Assembly: GCA_028287665.1 (NCBI GenBank) | Contig: JAQBPF010000126.1 | Span: 1-8,026 of the forward strand | Direction of reading: 5' to 3' | DNA: 8,026 nt | Source of the DNA: Deinococcus sp. | GTDB taxonomy: Bacteria > Deinococcota > Deinococci > Deinococcales > Deinococcaceae | In this document: positions 1 through 6,900 of the stretch, in pieces | How the letters are laid out: every line of letters starts with the position of its first letter | Numbering within the stretch: position 1 is the first letter of the stretch | Position numbers and translations under genes: made by a program | Notes under the pieces: model-generated | The model's database searches: none | Seen by the model: the letters and a program-made list of their open reading frames with translations, nothing else | Told to the model about the DNA's origin: nothing

Positions 1-557
1 TTCAGGTAATATTCGGCGCTGCGGTCTCCGGGTTCCACGAACACCAACACCGCGCCCGACGCCAAACCCCCTTCCACCGCTCTGTCCATCACCTCACCCA
101 ATTTGCCCGTGCGGTAAAAGGCCACGCCGTCCTGCACGTAATAGATAGGCACGCCCTGAGAGGAGTGGTAGCCGTGCGGCGTGTACACGATGGCGCGGCG
201 CGTGCCAGGAAACACCGTGCCTTCCCAGGTCAGGCGGTGCGCGGTGCCCTTTTTTGTGGCTTCGGGCGCGGCCCACAGCGGGTGCTGCGCGTACTGGCCC
301 ACCACCACCGCACGCGGGTAGGGCCACCAGGGATTCAGCGACTTCTGGGCGTTGTCGGGGTCGGCAAAGGGCTTACCCGCCTCGTCCAGCCACGCGTATT
401 CCACCCACGCGCCACGCGGCAGGCTCAGGGTCATGGCCCCGCCCGCCACCACCGGCAGCGCGGGGCGTTTGCGCCAATCGGTAAAGTCGCCCACCAGTGC
501 CGCTGCCCCCGCCGGAGCCGAAAAAGTGACCTGAGAACCTGCTACAGAAACAGCCAT
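1..557 (-). CDS. Enterochelin-esterase-like alpha/beta hydrolase, N-terminal part (3' end outside window)
   Basis: Open frame of 185 codons from the ATG at 557 to the left edge, with no stop inside the window. Residues 1-95 resemble an immunoglobulin-like early-set/CBM48 domain: GDFTDW at 23-28, a strand pair ending in VEYAWLD at 52-58, and ADPDN at 65-69. From residue 107 the protein matches the start of the PF00756 esterase fold: TWEGTVFPGTRR at 110-121, the strand AIVYTPHGY at 122-130, PIYYVQDG at 137-144, and VLVFVEPGDRSAEYYL at 170-185, which resembles the strand and loop that precede the catalytic region in Fes-type and IroE-type esterases. The Ser-Asp-His triad would lie beyond the left edge, so activity cannot be judged. 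There is no signal peptide or membrane segment, so a cytosolic enzyme is likely. The family cleaves esters, including siderophore trilactones; the substrate here is unknown. The ATG is chosen because coding similarity begins at once and a promoter abuts it. It lies 69 bp downstream of the small membrane-protein ORF on the same strand. Other PF00756 members (acyl-ester hydrolases, mycolyltransferase-like) remain possible. Confidence 0.82.
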   Translation of the reverse strand, partial: MAVSVAGSQVTFSAPAGAAALVGDFTDWRKRPALPVVAGGAMTLSLPRGAWVEYAWLDEAGKPFADPDNAQKSLNPWWPYPRAVVVGQYAQHPLWAAPEATKKGTAHRLTWEGTVFPGTRRAIVYTPHGYHSSQGVPIYYVQDGVAFYRTGKLGEVMDRAVEGGLASGAVLVFVEPGDRSAEYYL

Positions 558-564
558 AAGGGGA

Positions 565-592
565 AGTTTAGCGGGTGTATGGGAGCGGGCAA
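565..592 (-). promoter_or_regulatory. Candidate leaderless promoter of the esterase gene
   Basis: On the minus strand, TTGCCC (592-587) and TAAACT (570-565) are separated by 16 bp. The -10 fits the Deinococcus-type TANNNT pattern, and the -35 matches TTGACA at four of six positions. The -10 ends 7 nt before the ATG at 557, so transcription would start at or next to the start codon. The intervening bases (TTCCCCTT before ATG) contain no purine-rich ribosome-binding site, which is consistent with leaderless translation, common in Deinococcus. Inferred from spacing and motif only. Confidence 0.55.
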
Positions 593-608
593 AGCTGGAA
601 GTCCAGAA

Positions 609-617
609 AAGCCAATT
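609..617. repeat. Left copy of 9-bp direct repeat flanking the AT-rich islet
   Basis: AAGCCAATT occurs here and again, in the same orientation, at 921-929. The two copies enclose 303 bp that contain the whole small membrane-protein ORF. The repeat does not extend on either side: the preceding bases are A versus G and the following bases C versus T. It could be a target-site duplication or a chance match; I found no terminal inverted repeats just inside it. Confidence 0.4.
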
Positions 618-626
618 CTGTTTTGA

Positions 627-917
627 TTACCGTTGTTTGCGTAAAAGAACGGACATCCAGGCAACATTGATGAGGCTCAGCAAGAGCGCAAGCATAAACG
701 GTAGGTTTGGTAATGATGTGCCCGATTGTGAAACGTAGCTGAAATTGATAGATATGAGATTAATATCTACGTAAGAAATGAGGCCAGAGCCATCGCTTTG
801 TATGTCTGTATTGATACCAGCGGAGAGATAAGAGGTGTAGTAGAGGTATGCGAAGGCCATCAGTAGTAGCAAATAAATTATATTAAATGTGATTATAACT
901 TTGATATCTTCCTCCAC
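627..917 (-). CDS. Small AT-rich two-helix membrane protein, unknown function
   Basis: Encodes 96 residues; I do not recognise the family. Residues 1-6 are short and polar. Residues 7-29 form a strongly hydrophobic segment (VIITFNIIYLLLLMAFAYLY). Residues 30-71 are a polar loop rich in Ser, Asn, Asp and Gly, and 72-92 form a second hydrophobic helix followed by the basic end RKQR. The basic C-terminus predicts both ends in the cytoplasm and the loop outside the inner membrane. There are no cysteines and no catalytic motif. The start is GTG at 917; an in-frame TGA at 941-939 limits extension, and the next ATG is codon 20, inside helix 1. There is no ribosome-binding site before the GTG, although GGAGG overlaps the start itself (915-911), so the start is uncertain. 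Counted by hand, 661-900 is about 40% G+C, and the ORF uses TTA, CTA and ATA codons that the neighbouring large gene hardly uses. This suggests later acquisition. It lies 62 bp after tamB on the same strand and could be co-transcribed with it. It might also be non-coding AT-rich DNA. Confidence 0.5.
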   Translation of the reverse strand: MEEDIKVIITFNIIYLLLLMAFAYLYYTSYLSAGINTDIQSDGSGLISYVDINLISINFSYVSQSGTSLPNLPFMLALLLSLINVAWMSVLLRKQR

Positions 918-920
918 TTG

Positions 921-929
921 AAGCCAATT
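921..929. repeat. Right copy of 9-bp direct repeat flanking the AT-rich islet
   Basis: Second perfect copy of AAGCCAATT, in the same orientation as 609-617. It begins four bases upstream of the GTG start of the small ORF, in the gap after tamB. Together the copies bracket that ORF closely, with 9 bp between the left copy and the ORF's stop codon. Confidence 0.4.
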
Positions 930-938
930 TGATTTAGC

Positions 939-951
939 TCAGCGAATCTTA
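939..951 (-). repeat. Imperfect downstream copy of the tamB stop-codon region
   Basis: The minus strand reads TAAGATTCGCTGA, matching 11 of 13 bases of TAGGATTCGGTGA at the very end of tamB (992-980). The copies are in direct orientation and offset by 41 bp, which is not a multiple of three. The copy is in the non-coding gap between tamB and the small ORF, and its TGA is the in-frame stop that bounds that ORF upstream. Confidence 0.45.
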
Positions 952-979
952 GAAGGCCAGAGCGCATTCTTTCAAACCT

Positions 980-992
980 TCACCGAATCCTA
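980..992 (-). repeat. tamB 3'-end copy of the 13-bp near-repeat
   Basis: The minus strand reads TAGGATTCGGTGA, covering the end of the Tyr codon, the last three codons (Arg-Ile-Arg) and the TGA stop of tamB. It pairs with the 11/13 copy at 951-939. This copy is under coding constraint, so it is the likely original. Confidence 0.45.
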
Positions 993-3900
993 TACGTCAC
1001 CCCGAACCTGAGCCTCGTACTTTCGGGATTGTTCTGCACGCCCACGCTCACGCTGGCGCGGTCATTCACGTTGTAGGCGGCGCTGAAGCTGGGGCGCACG
1101 CTCTGCAGGTCCAGCCCGTTCAGAGGCGTGCTGACCTTGAAGGTGAATTGCTTGTTGGGTGTGGAATAGGTGGCGTCGATCAGGCCCGCGCCCGTCAGGT
1201 CGATCTGGTATTGCAGGTACAGATTGCGCGTCAGGTACGATCCCAGCGTGATGGTCGCGCCCAGGCTGCCGTCTGCCGTAGACAGGTTGGGCGTCAGGCG
1301 GAACACGTCCAGGCCCAGAGCGCGGGCCACGTTGCGCTCTATTTCGCCCAGCACAAAAATATTCAGTGCCGTTTGCAGGGCGCTGGCCCCCAGCGCGGTC
1401 AGGTTGCCGGGCAGCGTTTCCAGGTTGGGCACGCCCGTAGCCACCAACGCGTACAACTGCGCTTCGCTGTAGGGCTGCGTGGTCACCGGGTCGGCGCATT
1501 CGCCGCTGCCGCCCGAACCCCCGGCGCTGGCGGTGGTCGTGCAGCGGAGGGTGGTGGTCAGGTCCAGGGTGCTGGCTCCACTGGCCAGGGTGCGGAATTC
1601 GCCCTTCACGTCCAGCGTCACGGGCACGCGCTGTCCGGTGGTACTGGCCTGCACCACGCCGCCCGCCACAATCGCAAAGGTCGGAAAGAGGCTCTGACCG
1701 GTAAAGCTGACCAGGCCGCTCTGGATGGCAAATTCATTTTCGCGCAGGAAGATGCTGCCGCGCTGAGAAGTGATATCGCCTGTGATGCGCGGCTGCGCGC
1801 CTGTACCGGACACCACCAGAGCGCCGCCAAATTCAGCGCGGGCCAGAGCTTCATCTACCCGGATGCCGTTGGGAGCGCGCACCGGAATGTCTTCCAACAC
1901 CAGGCGCTGCAAGAAGGGCCGGGCGGGTGCCGGGGCGTTGGGGTCGCGGTCTGGCTCGGGGAAGGTGGAATAGATCTCGGGCAGAGGTGTGGCGTAGCTG
2001 TCGGTGGTGCGCCCACTGCCGCCGCTGCCGTCGTCGGTGGTGGTCTGGCCCGGTGCCGGAATGGTCGTGGTGGCCCCCACACGTCCCAGTGTCAGGCGCA
2101 GGAAATCGGCGGCCCCACTGACCCGGATCAGGCTGCCGTCATCAACCGCCCGCAGATCGGCGTTCAGGGCGCTTTCGCGGGCATAGACCACGGCCAGCGG
2201 CAGGTTGTAATTGCGGGCGGCCAGCGTCAGGTCCCAGCGCGGCGCAATCTGTCCGGTCAGGCTCAGGGTTCCGGCTCCGGTTACGGGGTTGGTGCTGCGG
2301 CTCTGGGCGTCCAGTGTCCAGCCCGTGGTGGTTGCCTGGGCCAGCGTCACGGTGGTATTGGGCAGCGCTCCCAGGGCCTGCGGGGCCAGCAGTCCTTCAA
2401 AGCGCACGCGGGTCTGGCTGAGGTCGCCCAGGGTCAGCTGGCCGCTGGCGTTCAGGGTGCCGTTGCTGCCCACCACGCCGCCCGTCAGTACGCGCCCGGT
2501 GGCCGTAAATGCGCCCGAATCCGGCAGATCGCCCGACAGGGTGGGCACTTGCAGGCTCAGGCCCGCCAACGTACCGCTCAGGTTGCTGGCCCGCAGCTGG
2601 CCACGCGGGCGGTCGTAGGTTCCGGCCACCGTCAGGGTCAGGGTTCCCTTCAGGCTGGGGTCAAGGTCAGCAATGGCGGGCACCAGCACCAGCACCGGGG
2701 TAAAGGTGGTGTTGGTAAATTGCGCGGTCAGGCCCACGTTCGAGCGGCTGAAGGCCCCGCGCACGTCCCAGGTTCCGGCTCCGGCCAGCTGGATGTTCAC
2801 GTTCCGCAGTTCCCGCGCCGCGTAATCCAGCGTGCCCGATCCCAGCAGTGTTTCGGTGACTTTGTTCGCGCCTTCGCCGCTGCTGGCGCTCACGCGAATT
2901 CGTTCGGCCACCACGGTGGCGTTGCCGGCCAAGGGGTCGGCCACCGGAACCCGGAAACGGGCCACTCCGGTCACGATGCCTTCACCGGGGCTGTTGCCCA
3001 CCAGTGCGCCCACGATTGCGCCCACGGGGAAGGCCTTCAGGGTGGCTTGTCCGAACAGTTCGCCGCCGCTGAGGCCGCCAAACAGGTCAGATTCTCCCAG
3101 GAAGCCGCGAATCCGCCAGTCGCCGCCCACCTGGGTTCCTTCCAGACGGGCAGGCAAAGTCTTTGGCCCCAGCGTCAGGCCCGCACTGCGAATCACGAAG
3201 GTACCGCCGCCGTCGTTGATGTTGGCCTCGCCGCTGACCCGTCCGGACAGGGCGGGTGCAATCGCCAGTTCTTTCAGCTCCACGGCGTCCAGTGTGGCCC
3301 GCAGGTTGTAGCCCTGTCCGGTGGGCTGGACGGCCAGCACCTTGCTGAGCGCGGGCAGCACGTCGGCCAGCCCACCCGAGCCGATCACGCGGGCCTCTCC
3401 CATCTCATTGGCGGCGGTCAGGTTGGTGTTGAAGGTCTGGCCGCCCAGCGCCAGCGTGCCGTCTACCCGCAGGCTCTGCCCCGCCCCCGACACCGGAAAG
3501 CGCGTGACCGTGACGTTGCCGGTCAGGCCCGCCGCATCTGCGCCCACGTTCAGGGCCAGCGTGCCGCCGTTTTGCGCCAGCGATCCGTTCAGGCGGCCTG
3601 TCCAGGTGGTGCCGGTCTGCTGTGCGTTCAGGATCAGGGTTCCGGCGGGCAGGGTGGCGCTGGCCTGCACCGTGGGCCGCCCTGCAATCAGATTCACGGT
3701 GGCCTGCAAGTCGCCGTTCACCTTCAGGCCCAGGTAGGGCAGCTCATAATCGGTGGTCACGTCCTGAATGTTCAGCGTCAGTTGGCCGTTACGGGTGCCG
3801 GTGTTGATGTCGCCCTGCGCGGTCACGCGGCCCGTCAGGGCAGTCCCGACTGTCCCTGTTGTGCCGGTCGCTCCCAGCCTGATGCCCAGGCGCGAGAGGT

Positions 3901-6900
3901 CCAGGCCCGGCAGGTCGGCCCGCACGGTCTGGTCTGTCCAGGTGACTCGGCCTGCTTTGAGGCCGTCACTGATGTTCAGGTCGGCGGCCCTCAGGCTGGC
4001 TGTGCCGCTGGCCCGCCATTCGCCCCGGCGCACGCTCAGCAGCAGGTTGGGATCGGCCAGGGGGCCGGAAGGCGTCAGGCTCAGGCTGAGTTCGGGGCGG
4101 GTCAGGCTGGTGGCTCCCAGCCACTTCCACTGCCCTGCCGCATCGGGCCGAAGCTCTACGGCTCCGCTGGCGGTGGCTCCGGGGCCATCCACGAGGCGTA
4201 CCTGCACGCCCGTGCTGCTGGCCACAATCTTCGCGCCTGCGCCCAGCAGTCCCGCGTCTCCGGTGGCCAGAGGATGAGCCAAGGGGCCGCTGAGGGTCAG
4301 GTTGGCGGGTTGGGTCAGCACTCCGGCGGGGCCACCGCTCAGACGGGCGGTGCCGTGCCAGCCGGTAAAGGGGTCGGCGTCCAGATTCAGCGCCGCCGTC
4401 AGGCCCTGCGCGGCCAGTTGGCCGTCCAGCGAGAGGGCGCGGGCGCGGTAGGTGGCCTTCAGAGTGCCGTCCAGTGCGCCGCTGCTGACCAGATTCACGT
4501 CGGCGGTTCCGTTCAGCGTCGCCGTGCCGCTGGCTTTCACGGTGGCCCCAGCAACCGAGGCGGTGAGGCCCGTCAGATTGACAGTTTGCCCGCTCAATGT
4601 GGCAACTGTGGCCTCTGCCTGGGCCAGGGTGCCCCTCAGGTTGGCGAGCGTGCCCGTGATGCTTCCGGTGGTATCGGCCAGCGTGACTCCGCTCAGGGCC
4701 GCGTTGCGGGTGGTAACGCTGGCCGCCACTGTGGGCTCGGTCAGGGTGCCGCCCAACGTCACGTCAGCAGTGGCCGCGCCCGTACCGCCTACCAGTGGCA
4801 ATGGGGTCAGGCGCAGCGTGCCTGCCAGTGCCGGAATCAGGCCCTGTGTGCGGGTCAGTGTGACGCTTCCGCTCCCCAGTTCGCCGCCGCTGAGGGCATA
4901 TCCGCCGCGTCCGTCTCCGGTCAGGTTGATGGGCTGCGGGAGGCCGCCCACGCTGGCGGTGGCCGTGCCAGTCAGCGCGGGCCACACGCCGTTCAGGTCC
5001 AACTTGGCCCTGTTCGTGCCGCTGGTAACGCTGCCGTAGACCCGTGCCCGCAAGCTTTCCAGAGCTGTTGCCCCAGCCGTCAGATTCAGGCCTGAGGTTT
5101 CGGCGTACAGCGTGCCGGAGGCGTTGCCTTTGAGATCGGCCCGCGCATTGGCCCGCAGGCCCAGCGCCCGGCCCGACAGAATCACGCGGGCGTCAAAGGC
5201 GTCGGCCACTGTATTCACCTGGCCCGATACCGCCGGATTGGTCAGGTCGCCGCTCAGGTTCAGCGCCGCGCCCAGCACCCCTGCGCCGAGTGTGCGGGCG
5301 TCTATGTCCCGCGCCGTCACGCGCACGCCCGCAGGCAACTGACCCCGCGCCTGCAAGACCCCGCCGCGCAAGCTGCCGTCCAGCGCCGCTTCCAGCACAT
5401 TCTGGCCGCCCGGTTGCCACACATAAGAGGCGCTGCCGTACAGGCTGAAAGGCCCGATGCCGCTGCCCTTGATGCCGCCCTGCTCGCCCTTCAGCGCCAG
5501 ATTTCGCAGCGTGACTTTGGAGGGTCCGCCTGCCAGGGTTCCGGCTGCCGTCACTGCGCCGCCAAAGGTCAGGGCGTCCATCTTCAGATCCACGGGCAAC
5601 AGCCGCGCCAGTCGCAGCGGTTCGGCCCGCAGGGTCAGGTCGTACTTGCCGCCTGCCAGCACCGCGCCGCCCGACACGCGCTCTCCCGCCAGCCGCACCG
5701 AAATGTCTCCAGCACGGTAGGTGGCTCCCAGATCGCCCGTGAGTTCGCCTGCACTGTCCTGCACCCGGCCTGCAAACTGCGCGGCCAGCTTGTTCCAGGT
5801 GCCGCCGCTCAGCGTGGCCTGTCCGGTCAGGGCCAGTTGTCCGGCGCGGCCCCACAGGGCGCCCACATCCAGCGAGGCCAGATTCAGCGTGCCGCCGGGC
5901 TGGAAGGGCAGATCGGCGGGCAGGGTTCCGGTGACGCGGGCCGTTTGGGGCTGCCCATTGAAGGGGGTACGCAGCGTGGCGGCCAGGCTCAGCGGGCCAG
6001 CGCCATTCAGAGTGGCGTTCAGGTCGTTGTTTTCACCCAGTGTGCCACGCGCCTGCAAGCTGCCCAGCCAGCCCCGGCGGGCATTCCAGCCGGTTGCGCC
6101 GTTCAGGGCCACGCGCAGGCCGTCCGCGCCTATATAGCTGGTGTTCAGCGCCAGACGCGAATCCAGCAGGCCGCCCGGTACAGTCTGGCCCTGCACTCTG
6201 GCTCCCAGTTGCCCGCGCACAAATCCGGCCAGGGGTTCGCCCACAAACGTCAGGCGGTAATCCTGGCCCAGCAGGCGGGCGGTGACGCGGCTGCCGCCTG
6301 CCTGAAGTCCGCTGGGTGCGTTTTGCAGCTTGCCCTGCGCGTTCACATCCGGCTTGGAGAGGCTGCCCGTGGCCTGCACTGTGTAGGTTCCCGGCAGGTA
6401 GTCGTTCAGCGTGGCTTTGGCACTCAGGTCCAGGGTGGGAAACACTGGCCCGCTGGCCCGCACGCTGACCAGATCAGGCAGCGTGGCGACGGCGCCCGCC
6501 AGTCGCAGCACGCCGCCCCGGTAGCTGGCCGGAGCTGTAAAGCGCACGCCCGCCGCCTCACCCAGCGCGTTCAGGGTCAGGTTGTCCAGCGTGCCGCCGA
6601 TGGTGGCGCTCAGGTGGCCCGCCGTGCCGCCCGAACCATTGGTGGCCGTCAGCGTCCGCAGGTCAGGCACATTCAGGCTGCCCGCTGTCGTCCACTTCCC
6701 GGCGCTCTGCTTCAGCGTCACGTTCACTGCCGCGCCCGACACGGTTGCGGCCACCTGTGCCGAAGCTGCGTTGGTCGTCAGGTTGCTGGCACTGGCATTC
6801 AGGTTCAGCGTTCGGCCCTGATAGAGGCCCGCTGCCCGCAGGTTCAGCGTCTGGGCGGCGCTTCCGGTGAGGGTGCCCTGCACGCCGTCTACGTTCAGCA

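Noticed and set aside
595..606. Small palindrome CTGGAAGTCCAG as a terminator for the small ORF
   Set aside because: The stem is only 4-5 bp and on the minus strand is followed by CTTTGCCC, not a T-run. An overlapping 5-bp stem at 604-620 is equally weak.
165..626. Plus-strand frame of 153 codons overlapping the esterase
   Set aside because: The minus strand here encodes a recognisable esterase in a continuous frame; the plus-strand product is Arg/Gly/His-rich and runs into the AT-rich spacer without domain features.
877..897. Two TATAAT hexamers on the minus strand (897-892 and 882-877) as promoters
   Set aside because: They lie in the AT-rich start of the small ORF, where such hexamers are expected by composition, and neither has a -35-like hexamer at 16-18 bp.
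618..920. An intact insertion sequence or miniature transposon
   Set aside because: The ends just inside the 9-bp repeats (CTGTTTTGATTACC and CAAGTGGAGGAAGA, each read inward) are not inverted repeats of each other, and there is no transposase.
1148..5095. A 1315-codon open frame on the plus strand, opposite tamB
   Set aside because: Its codons lie exactly opposite tamB codons, so stops appear only where tamB uses TTA, CTA or TCA, which GC-rich genes avoid; it ends opposite a TCA serine codon. The product is rich in Gln, Gly, Arg and His without domain-like sequence. It is a mirror of tamB codon bias.
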